A stretch of DNA of 64,000 bases from Psettodes erumei (taxonomy: Eukaryota > Chordata > Actinopteri > Pleuronectiformes > Psettodidae): contig JAFBJZ010000969.1 in the NCBI GenBank assembly GCA_016785225.1, positions 309,001-373,000 on the forward strand. Direction: 5' to 3'. Below, piece by piece: positions 1 through 10,081 of the stretch. The notes beneath the pieces were generated by a model that was given only the letters and a program-made list of their open reading frames with translations, made no database searches and had not been told where the DNA came from. Position numbers and translations under genes: made by a program. The stretch's first letter is position 1, and every line of letters begins with the position of its first letter.

Positions 1-137
1 TTGCCGAAATAATACGACGCTGCATTTCAACTGGATTAATTCACACCGGCGAGTCCCTTTTTAAGATTCAGAACTAACCGTGAGAACCTGGTAATCTAGT
101 GTCTTCTGATGAATACAGGTGGAAGTGAGGCTGTTAC

Positions 138-3100
138 CTTGTCTGGGCCAACAACGTCCCAGTGGAAAGCCTTGGTGTGCACCTTCCTTGTTGCCGTCCT
201 GAACTTGAAGGGTAAAGGTGGGGGGGGTGGAATGCATGGGAGCGAAGGGCCCTTCGCGACGGGCGACCTTGATTCGTGCTTAGGAGACTCTGGGACTGTG
301 GGTGGGGGTGTGGGTGGAGTGGGAGAGGGTGAGGGTGGAGGCGAGGTGGGCGATGGCGACGAAACCATGTTGGGAGAGGTTGGCGATTGGGGCAAAATAT
401 CAGGTCCACTGACTTCAGGGGCCGCCGCCTCTTGTCTTCGTGGTTTAGGGACGGGCTTCGTGCAGTTAGCTGGTGAAGGATCTCCACCTCCTGACGTAGG
501 GACTGCACATTCAGCCGGAGGACCGACCATGTTCCCGCCGCCGCTCGACTCCAGATCTGTGCCGACGTCCTCGGACTCTTCGCCGATGCTGAGGTGTCGC
601 AGAGACATTGTTTCCCCAAACATCTGTTCGTGCCTGGACTTCCGCTTCCAGTCTGAGCACAGTTTGGCGATGGCGTGGGCCCAGGCGTCTCGCTCGGTCT
701 GGACGGCCCCCTGGCCCCCGCCGGGCCGATCCGACAGAGGCACCTTGAAACTGCAATAAGTCAAAGACGTTAAACTCCCTCTCTGGCAGAGGTAAGTCTG
801 GTAATTAACAGCCTTCGTTTACGACTTTCTCGCTCCGACAAGGCCGCGTCAGAACTGCCACAGTAAAAGTAAATTCGCTGCATTGAAGAGAAGGTTGTAA
901 AGATGATGTGACCGCCAACCCCCCCCCCCTTTGCTAACCCTCACTCACTGGTATTCGTTTTTGTGGGTGACCAGGGTGAAGGCGTCCGAGCCGCTCGGTT
1001 TCTGCACGCTGGTGTCGCCGTCCGACAGGTGGATCACGAAGGACACGGGCGCCGCGGGCGCCGCCTCGCCGTCGGCGGGGCCCCGACACCTGAAGGGGAC
1101 CATGGTGAGCTGGCCCGGGTGGAGCTGGACCTCGTATCTGGAGCAAAGCGAGGAAGGAGTCGTGTGAACCATGAGAGCAGCAGCCGTCCCTGGTAGATAC
1201 TGTTAGCTTGTCACAAATCCCATGAGGCAACAAGAGCTCCTGCAGACCTCAATCAACATAAGATGAAGGCCTGTGTGGAGCAACGTGAAGCTAAGGATCC
1301 GTCGTGAACCAGTAATGGATTTAGCAGTGGGCTGGAGCTGTTTGGTTTAAATACTGTTTAAGCTTGACTTTCACTGTGCAGAACGCAGGGGGTTTGATGC
1401 CAGGAGGTTTGTAACCGTGACTTGTCGTGTGAATCATTGTCATTGTGTTGCTGCTGCGTCGTGCGTACTTCACCCATCTGAAGGACGCCAGGCCTCCTCT
1501 GTGCAGCAACAGGATGCCCTCCCGAAGGCTCCGCGAAGCCGGGGGCTGCTGGCGACCGTCCGCGCTCTCCTCCTTGGGGTCGCTGTATATGTTCCCGTAA
1601 ATGATCCGATTCACGAGCTGCATCATCTGCTCATCGTCACAACAAAAACAAAAGTTTGTTCATGTTAATGTTGATAGTGTGAATGTCCCCAGGCGACGCG
1701 CGGCTCGACGTTCACCTTGTGTTTGTCCTCCAGGGACGTGGCCTCCAGCTCGTAATCGTGGTGGCCTTTGAAGGAGATGGAGAACCTGGAGCCCACGCCG
1801 TCGTCGCAGCTCTTGACGACGGAGAAGGGAAGCTGCCGCTTGATGATGCCCTTCTCGATGCTGCACAGCATCTTGGTCTTGAAGTCCATCTGGAGGGGGC
1901 GGGGGCACAGTGGCGGCGAGCGTCAGGTTTATTAGGTGGATAAAACGGTAAGGGGGTCGTACAGTGCGGTTCATCTTCTCGTCTTTGGACCCACCTGAAG
2001 AACCCGTTTCTGCCACCGGTATCGGCCGTGCTTGTGAACACTGAAGTTGTATTGTTGCTGTTCCTGAAAACATAAAACAAAACAAATGTGAGGCAGGAAG
2101 AGGCGGGGAAACGCCTTCCCTTGAACAACAGGTATTACAGAAATGCAAGAGGGTGTTTTTTTTTTTTTCTTTTGTTCTTCAGCTGTTTCCTGCTGAGACG
2201 TAGAACTTATCTCTTTTAAAGCCGAACCGGCCGGCCGAGCGGCTTAGTGACACAACAGTGTTTTAGGAGCAGGAGAGGACAAACCTAAGGATCAAACCTA
2301 TTCTGTAAAAAAAAAAAAAATACTTTGCAGGAAGCAGGATGTAATGTTGTTTAAACTGGAGCCACATCAAAGACGCCTGGCCCTCTGCAAAGTTAATAAT
2401 TGAACATGACACACGATGTTTAGCTGTTTGTCTGGTTTGAGGGAGAGACTGAGACTCGCTAACCAACCAATAAGTCGCAGTCAAAGATGAAAACCGAAAC
2501 AATAAGCTGAAAGACGCCCCAACCGCTGGTAGCCCGGCAACCTCGCGGGGACAAGAAGACTCAGAAGTTCCCGCAGCGTGTCTGTGTGTGTGCAGGGATT
2601 AAGATTAAATCTGAGCCACATTCAGGCGTGACAATGCCTGGTGTGCAGCGTCGGTACCTCCTCAGCCGGGTTCTGCTGCAGCTGGTCCCGGTCCCTCGTG
2701 GCCTGGTCCCTCCTGGCCTGGTCCAGAGCATCCTCGATGGACAGCTCTCCGTTCTTCACCCTGTTCATGATGCTCAGCTGCATCTCGTTGCTCAGCTGAA
2801 ACGACAGAACGACAGTTTACATTCCCATCGTGAAGCGAGGCTTTCGTTCTTGTCCGCCTCGTGCTGCACTTTTGCTCCGCTGAAGTTCTCGCAGATGTTC
2901 ACGCTGGTGGACACAGAGGGCAGGACTGAAACTCATCTGAGTGGAACCGAAAGAGGAAGTTGTGCCGTGCGGACAACCATCAGCATCTGTTATCTCACTG
3001 TTACAGTAACACACCGTGTCCCTTACATCAGCCACTGTCTGTGTCACTTTTGAGTAAGCGAGCTCCTGTTGTGGGAAACTACGAGCAGCAGGGAAGTCCA

Positions 3101-3381
3101 GCAGAATTTTGAGGAAGTAAAAAAATAAATGCTTGAGCGACTCCCGAGACCTGAAACCGAGTCTCCTGTCGCTCGACAGGACCCGACGTGGTTGAAAGTA
3201 AGGGGGCTGGTTTCCCCAGAACCAGGAGTGGCCCAGTAAACCCGCTGTTGGCAGTGACTCATCTGCAGAAGCCTCTTACGTGAAGGTGGTGGAGAGGAAG
3301 TCTTACCTTGGGCAGGTCCTCCATGCGTCTGTCCACTCTGGACGAGTTGTCCTTCTTCCTCGGTGCTAAATTCTGCATCAT
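138..3381 (-). CDS. PH-domain-containing formin (PHCF type), 5' part; FH2 continues beyond the left edge
   Basis: Actin-nucleating formin. Seven exons join in frame: 3381-3307, 2795-2658, 2063-1995, 1889-1716, 1626-1469, 1137-949 and 750-138, giving 472 codons. All introns are GT-AG. The start at 3381 is supported by an in-frame TGA three codons upstream. Domains seen: a charged helical N-terminus (residues 26-71); a first PH-like fold at about 72-165 (HKHGRYRWQKRVL, then a helix ending LVNRII); a second PH-like fold at about 178-303 (EGILLLHRGGLASFRW, closing helix ERDAWAHAIAKLCSDW); a Pro-rich FH1-like stretch at about 389-449 ending in PPPPP; then the first FH2 residues (KAFHWDVVGPDK) at a donor. 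Tandem PH plus FH1/FH2 matches the PH-domain-containing formins, a vertebrate subtype absent from placental mammals. The rest of FH2 lies outside the window. An FHDC-type formin is less likely because FHDC proteins lack PH domains. Confidence 0.82.
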
Positions 3382-4740
3382 CGTCCTTCAGCTGCCGCAC
3401 AAATGTCCATACAGCCGCTGCAAAGTTACACAGGATTGTTGACTCTTCTTCTTCTTCTTCTTTGCTTGCTGTGATTTGTGTTTCTCTTTTTCTACGACAG
3501 CCCCGCTCACCTTTACATTCCTCCAGGTAAAACAGCTTTCAGCCCCACCCACATTTCCAGTCAGTTCACATGTCTCCTCTTGCAGGACGGTGTGTCTCAT
3601 CTGCTGTTCGCTCTTTTTTTTTATCCAGGAGGGAGAGCTACAGGGGGAAAAAACCCATAATGACATAATTATTATGTTTTTTTTTTATTCAGTTCATATC
3701 TGTTATTTAAAAAAAACAAATATCTGCAGCAAGGAAAAGGTAAATTCAAATTAAAACAACAAAATCTTTCATCATAAGAAAATGTCCCCGTGATAAAATG
3801 GTAAAACATGATGAACTCATAATATGACCGTGATAAATAAAAAGTGGAGTTAGAAGAGACGACGCTTGACTGCGTTTTCAGTGAATGAATAAAGGGGGAA
3901 GCCGAGTTGTAACGCGGTAACTGGAAACGTCACCCTGAGGGAACTCACCCGTGAAAACGCTTCACTTTTCAGTTTCAGACGTTATTCACGCGCAGATTCA
4001 GCGGAACTTCAGTAAAACTGATGTGAAGACCACAGACTGGATTTGGGATTTTTATCTGGCGTCGAACCCTAAAAAAAAAAAAAAAAAAAAAAATCCTAAA
4101 AATGAATAACGTTTATATTTTAGAATCCCTGAAACCACGTGGAGGCGTTTTAATCCCGAATTTATCAGAACTGGTGACAAACTGGGATTAAACGCGCCGT
4201 CACAGCATCACGTGGTTTTATCCAATCAGGAACTTTTACTCAAGTACTGCACTGAAGTACTACTCACATTTGAATACTTGCATTTGTGCTACAAACGGAG
4301 ATATTTTACTCTTTTTAATCAATATTACTAATCCCATAACGTTGTGTACAGTGACTCTTCTCCATACTTTCACATTTGATGAAAACACTTTTGTGTTTTC
4401 CCTCACACAATTCCACGTAAGTCTTGTTGAAGTTGTCGTGCGGTATTTATACACAATGGTAGTATTGTAGTCGCGCGCGGTGGTACTTAAACCACAGTAC
4501 CACAGTAACTGCAGTATCAGGTACTTTTCGGGTATTTACGGGGACAAATGTTCACGTTCGAGGTTGGAGCCTGAGGATTTACAGGAAGTGGTCAAGTCGA
4601 GAAAAAAATAAAATAAAGAAATAAAATAAAATAAAAAGTACGCGGGGGGAGTCCCTTCCGCTCTCAGCTCCTCCCCCCTGCAGATAAAGTGGCAACTCCC
4701 GGCGGTGAGAACCGACTGCGTCCGGACCCGGAGCGGAGAC
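3382..4740. other. Head-to-head intergenic region between the formin and cd40
   Basis: This 1.36-kb gap separates the two start codons, which point away from each other, so both promoters should lie here. It contains an A-run near 4071-4093, AT-rich sequence, a dispersed-repeat fragment near 4230-4500 and a GC-rich block just before cd40 (4640-4740). No coding exon is visible. Confidence 0.6.
4646..4655 (+). promoter_or_regulatory. Candidate NF-kappaB site upstream of cd40
   Basis: The sequence GGGGAGTCCC fits the kappaB consensus GGGRNNYYCC at all ten positions. It lies about 85 bp before the cd40 start codon. CD40 transcription is known to respond to NF-kappaB in mammals; use of this site in fish is inference. 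Confidence 0.4.
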
Positions 4741-5298
4741 ATGCTGCGCTCACAGACGCGTCTGTCTGCGATGAAGATGAAGATGAAGATGCTGGTGCTG
4801 GTGCTGGTGCTGGTTCTGGTTCTGGTTCTGGTGAGCAGGATGTTCGGTCTGATCCACGTTTGACCCTCGATCACTGTAAAGCAGCTCCGGTTTTTACGAC
4901 CGTTAATATTGTTGTGCTCCGGTTGCGTGTGTGTGTTTTGTACTTATATCATTTCGTGTGTTTTCAGCGTTAAGTTTCTTTTTTTTACCCGCACAGGTTT
5001 CTTTTTTTTTTTTTTTAGCAGGTGTGGGAACTGCGTATTTATCGATCGCTTAATTTTACTTTCACTTTCGGTTGTTCGCCGCAGTGCGTGTGTGTGCGCA
5101 AACGCGAATCTTTGTCTGTTTGTGCAACAATAATAATGTTTTATTTTTATTTTTATTTTATTATTTATATTTGTATTTTTTATTAGTAACAATGGCGCTG
5201 AAAGACAGAAAGACAGAAAGAGAAAGACAGATGGACAGACACTTGTTTGGGACTTTCCGCCGCACCCCTCTGAGGAAGTGAGAGTTTAACTGTGGCGG

Positions 5299-5382
<84 letters not shown>

Positions 5383-6158
5383 CTCCCTCCCCCTCCAACC
5401 ACAGGCGAGGGTGCAAAACGAAGCCCCCGTCGCTCTTCGCTTCACCTAGCGACGCTTCGGGACGAACACTCTTCGCCTCCTGTTTTGCAGGCCAGGACCG
5501 CGGCTCAGCCCCGGTGTGACCCGCTGACCCAGTACGAGAGTGAGGGCGGCTGCTGCGAGAAGTGCGGTCCCGGTACGTGACGTCACTTCCTCTCCTGTCG
5601 ATCCGTCGTTTCGTCTCGTTCGCCTGCTGCGAAACCTTTGGGGAACTTACGGGCACCTGAAAGACAAACAAGACTTTACTCTCACTTGGTTCATCAGGAA
5701 CTGTGCGCTGTCTTGTTTCCGACGATTAATCGATCGGTCAGTTAATCGGTCGATAAAAGAAAATCCCAAGACAAGCTGCAGCTTCTCACCTGAGAGGATT
5801 CGCTCCTTTTTTTTTTAATGTCGTTCTGATCTGAACATCTCGGAGCTCTGGAGGTTGGAAGTTGTTAAAGCTGTGGTTTCATTATTTTTCTGGGCAAATA
5901 TCTCAAACGATATTAATTGATCCATTTTTTTAAAAAAGGCAGATTATAATAATCTCTGCAGCTCTTTTGCCCAGAGGCAGCTCACACTCATTATTCCCAG
6001 CCAAGAATAAATCCAGAGGAGAGTTTACATTTTGTTCATGTTGTGTTAAAGTAAATCAGATTCTGATCCAGCTGTGGCTTTGTATTGAGGAAACAGATGC
6101 GAAAGTCACGGCAAGTTACTCAACTTCGAAATGTTAAACTGCCGGGACCCATTGTGCG

Positions 6159-6222
<64 letters not shown>

Positions 6223-8313
6223 CCAGGCACCAGCATGTCCCCCCACAGCTCCTGTCAGGATCCCCAGTGCGTCGAGTGCGGCGACGACGAGTATCAGGAC
6301 GAGTACACGACCGAAACCAAGTGTCAGCGCCAGCCCTACTGCAACCGGCGTAGGACAACACACACGCACAACAGCTCCACGACGCACATGTGCGTCTGCG
6401 CTGGCGGACTTTTGTGTTAACGCGGCGCCACTTTGTCCCCCCAGACAGAAACCTCCAGCTCGCCGGCCCCCAGAACAAAAAGACGCGGAGCTCCTGCGTC
6501 TGCCTGCCGGGGTTCCACTGCTCCAGCGTCACCTGCATCACCTGCGTGCCGCACACCTCCTGTAAACCGGGGCACGGGGCTCGATCCACAGGTAACACAC
6601 GTGTTTGTGAAGCGTTACACTACACAACGGGTTTTTGCAGTGACACTAACCTTGTTTCTCTTTGTCCTGCGGCCACCAGGAAACCAGACGCACGACACGG
6701 TGTGTCAGAAATGTCCCGACGGCTGGTTCTCCGGTGAGAACTCATGGAGCGCCGCCTGTGAGAAATGGGCAGAGTGAGTACGCGACGCACTCTCGTGTCG
6801 TGTCGTCAACACAACTGGGTTTGTGATTCACTTGTGGGGCCGCAGCTCCGTGTGTTGTGTTGCTGTGATGGTTTGTCATCCTCCTCTGAGAGGGGAGATA
6901 ACGGGGGCCACAGATGTGTCTGTTGTGTCTCTGTTGTTCGGATGTTGTCACCACAGCACAGCAACCCCCCCCCCACGCACAAACACACACAGACACACAA
7001 CATAAGCTGTTTGATCATTCCGCCTTTTCATTCACCCAGTACACTAACATCCACTGATGTTTCTGGACTCAGAACTTTTTCATTTAATGTGACACAACTT
7101 TTGTGCAAATAGAAACTTTCTCGTTTCTACATGAAAGCATATTGATCCCTTATTGATCGGGGAGTGTGGAGGCTTTTGTGTCTCTTTGTGGCCACAACCC
7201 GACGACTTTGTGTTTGTTTTTCTTTCACGTGTCGCCAGTCTGCGCAAACCAAAGCGATGTGTTAAGTCTGTCGACACGATTCTGTGCGTTTGCTTTTTTC
7301 TACCTTTCTTTCACACGACAAACTTTAACGCTGAATATTTTTTTTTTCTCTCAGATGTCAGGATGGATATCAGATCCATCAAAAGGGAACAGACGTTTCT
7401 GACAACATTTGCGGTGAGTTGTGCGCATGACAACGAACAGTTGTGTTTGTAATCACATCTAAGATGTGGTGTGTGACTCAGGAATGAAACCACAGAGGTG
7501 ACGGGGGTGTGTCTCTGCCTCCACGTCGGTCTGTGGTTTTGACAGCTGTCTCCCCCGCACACCTTACATTATGAGTGCAGCTCTTCTCAGATGATCTCAT
7601 AACCGTTTCATATCGGAGCGTATGAACTGTAAGGATGAGACGATCATGTGGTTAATTTCCTTTCTCTCTTTTCCTGTCGTTGCAGAGAAAATGTCGCGGC
7701 AGCACACGGTCTTGATTTTGGTTTTTGTGCTACTCTGCTGTTTAGCGCTGATAGCTGGAGCCGCGTATTACCTGTGCAGAGGTACGCTGACCTGTAAATG
7801 TTTTTAATTTCCACGTGTGTCTGATGAGTTCAAGTCTCACACACTCATGTCCTCTGTCTTTTCTTCCTCATGTGATGGGTAAACCAGGCGGTGCACACGG
7901 GAAGGTAAAGGTAAATGAAGTTTTCTTTCTGGCTAATACCGTGCATGTACAGAGAAACTGAAACTGTATGATGAGACGCTCCTTCATTAACCCCCACCGC
8001 AAAAGTTATTTTATATTTCTCTGTGTTGTTCTCGTAGAACTGCGTCGAATCGTGCTGCGGAGGAACAACCAACCCGCTAGTACCGATCCCCGGGGACGAG
8101 CCGTCCACGTTCCCTGAACGTCTGTGCTCGCAAGAGGACGGCGGCTCGCGGACGCCGGAGGAAAACGAGGACCAGCCGAGCGAGGAGACGTCCACGGGCG
8201 TCATTTTCTCTGACAACGGGAAATACGTGATGCAGGAGAGGGGTAAAACTGAAATCCTCTCCAGACAGGAATCACAAACACAGACGTTCACAGACTCACT
8301 CACTTCTGAATAA
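4741..8313 (+). CDS. cd40: CD40, TNF receptor superfamily member 5
   Basis: Type I membrane receptor for CD40 ligand that gives co-stimulatory signals in B cells and antigen-presenting cells. Nine exons: 4741-4830, 5491-5572, 6227-6349, 6445-6591, 6680-6773, 7355-7413, 7686-7781, 7888-7904 (or -7910) and 8038-8313, all GT-AG and frame-consistent, giving 327 (or 329) residues. Exon 1 is a signal peptide. Exons 2-6 hold cysteine-rich domains whose spacing follows mammalian CD40 (QYESEGGCCEKCGPG; YCNR..NLQ; CVCLPGFHC; CKPGHG; CPDGWFS; final GTDVSDNICG). Exon 7 encodes one membrane helix (about 205-227). The short tail has no death domain but has PEENED, fitting the TRAF6 pattern PxExx(acidic/aromatic), then PSEE, fitting a minor TRAF2/3 motif, in the same order as in mammals. 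Mammalian CD40 also has nine exons. Start codon choice is uncertain because Met11, 13, 15 and 17 are also in frame. Confidence 0.88.
5299..5380. repeat. (CA)n microsatellite in cd40 intron 1
   Basis: Uninterrupted CA dinucleotide run of about 80 bp, followed by a C-rich stretch. It ends roughly 110 bp before the exon 2 acceptor. Confidence 0.95.
5705..5900. repeat. Degenerate percomorph dispersed repeat (ATTAATCGAT type)
   Basis: The block holds CGATTAATCGATCGGTCAG, then TCGATAAAAGAAAATCCC and a CAGCTTCTCACC segment. This word order is typical of a very abundant dispersed repeat in percomorph fish. A second degenerate copy lies at 57080-57270. Assignment is by recollection of the family, not by alignment. 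Confidence 0.5.
6162..6219 (+). repeat. (TG)29 tract abutting the cd40 exon 3 acceptor
   Basis: Twenty-nine TG units end seven bases before exon 3, leaving only TTTCCAG as the pyrimidine tract. UG repeats bind TDP-43 and CELF proteins, so tract length may influence exon 3 inclusion. Confidence 0.9.
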
Positions 8314-9050
8314 TTTGTCAAGAGGAACCTGTTGTGTCTTGTATTTTACTTGCATTTAAATATGTAAATATAGTGTTAATTTGTTTGTGCTGAAATGATG
8401 TAGGTGTAGACTAACATGAACAGAAAAGTCTGGCATCCAATGTGATTTAACGTAACAGTTTGGACATTGGGAGTATGTTAAAGTTGTTTATGTTGTGTTT
8501 ATATTTTTGATGTCAGTCAACTTTTCTGTGCACGTGATTTGTTTACAATACATGATAGAAATGTGTGTAAAAAGCTGTAACTGTGCAGCGTGAGATTTAA
8601 AAGCTTTCATATGAAGAATTCACTTGTTTTTTTAGTTGAAGTTGTTTTTTGTTGTTGTTGTGCAGAGTATCCGTTTGACAATCCGGGTTGTTGTTTTTTT
8701 AAATTTCCCATAAAGCTTTGCGAGACGTGAGCAGGAAGTACAATGTCGCCTTGGATTCGGCGGGACTGCGTCCTGCATCTTAATCCCCTTGCTTTTATAA
8801 CTTGTGCTCGTTTAGATTTTTGGTGCCACTGTGAAGTCGCCGAATTACAAACAAACCCTTCGCGTTAACGTTGCACCCGGAAACGTACCGGCAGCTGCCA
8901 CCGGCTTCCGTAGGCAGAGAGAAAAACGTAAAAACGCGCAGATTTCAAGCGGAGTTGAGGAGCTGTGAGCAGCAGCGTCTTTTATGAGCGGACGTCGAGT
9001 AACGGGAAAAGTACAAGCGACGTTCACTGTATAATAAACACGTGTGTCAC
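8314..9050 (+). other. cd40: cd40 3' untranslated region (probable)
   Basis: AT-rich, non-coding sequence follows the stop codon. A canonical AATAAA lies at 9033-9038; a weaker ATAAAG lies near 8710. Which signal is used cannot be told from sequence alone. Confidence 0.4.
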
Positions 9051-9198
9051 GTCTGTGTGTTCAGGGTTCACGGATTTACGACGAATTACGACAGTTTAGA
9101 CCCCGCCCCCCCTCCCGTGAACGATGCGTCATGGCGAACTGGACGAACTACTTTCGCTTTCACCGCCATTTTTATCCAACTGTTCTTAAAAAAAAAAC

Positions 9199-9201
<3 letters not shown>

Positions 9202-9231
<30 letters not shown>
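9202..9231. repeat. (CA)n microsatellite
   Basis: Fifteen CA units following an A-run, in the cd40-irx7 tail-to-tail interval. Confidence 0.9.
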
Positions 9232-9233
<2 letters not shown>

Positions 9234-9283
9234 GTGGTTTCCCCCTGCAGTACCGGTCGCTGCCTTGCAGTTACTCGCGGTCT

Positions 9284-9297
9284 CCTCAAGGGGGCGC
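9284..9297 (+). promoter_or_regulatory. CTCF-like site between cd40 and irx7
   Basis: CCTCAAGGGGGCGC fits the core CCNNNAGGGGGCGC pattern of vertebrate CTCF sites. It lies between the immune gene and the developmental gene, a plausible insulator position. Binding is inference. Confidence 0.4.
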
Positions 9298-9557
9298 TGC
9301 AGGTTCGCCATAGACTCCACCACTCACTCGTCAGAGACTTAAAGACTAAATAACGAGTTTGAAAGTGTCACTGTGTGACATGGAAACGTCGTAAACGTAA
9401 TTTTAAGCACCTTTTGCGTCACATCCACGTGTTTGTAACTCACCTGTCCTCTGTGTCCTGCTGTGTGAAGCGTGACGTGAAAGACCTGCAGCCTCCAGGA
9501 CTGTTCCCACGGAAACCGAGAGGACTCCCTCCCTGGTAAGACCACAAACATTACATC

Positions 9558-9561
<4 letters not shown>

Positions 9562-9591
<30 letters not shown>
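9562..9591. repeat. (TTA)n microsatellite
   Basis: About ten ATT/TTA units downstream of irx7. Confidence 0.9.
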
Positions 9592-9599
9592 TGTGGTCG

Positions 9600-10081
9600 A
9601 AACATTTTTCAGAATTTAATTTGAGCGATTACTCAACCGAAAACCAGTTTGAAAAGTGAAACTCTTACTAACTTCCACCTTAAAAACCGACTTTTCAGTG
9701 AGATTTGCATATTTGTTTTTACTTTAAGAAATTCTAACAAGCTTTTGTTAAACTTGTTTTTATCTAGACCAGCAAATAAAAGTGAGTGTGGCGTAATTTT
9801 CCCTGTATATAAATACAGACCAGTATAAAACACGTTGGGTTTCGCTAGAAGCTGGAATTTATTTAAGCAAAAAAAAAAAAAATCTTAATGATTAGACAAA
9901 GGAAACATAATTTACAGGTCGCTGGTGGAAAAATACATCTACATTTATTTACAGTAACACGACACGTGAGTCTTTGGTCTCAAAACTAGATTTTTCATTT
10001 CGTTGCAAACGTCGGTGAATCCCCGAGGTCTCAACAGATTAAAGTGCAAAAAGAAAGACGCGGGAATGTCTCTGGTTGTCG
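9600..10081 (-). other. irx7: irx7 3' untranslated region (probable)
   Basis: AT-rich sequence follows the irx7 stop. On the minus strand, AATAAA hexamers occur near 9945-9950 and 9857-9863 and could serve as poly(A) signals. Confidence 0.35.

Noticed and set aside
109..759. Plus-strand Gly-rich open frame over the formin exon
   Set aside because: It is the complement of a Pro-rich coding exon; the minus strand carries the PH/FH1/FH2 signature with matching splice sites.
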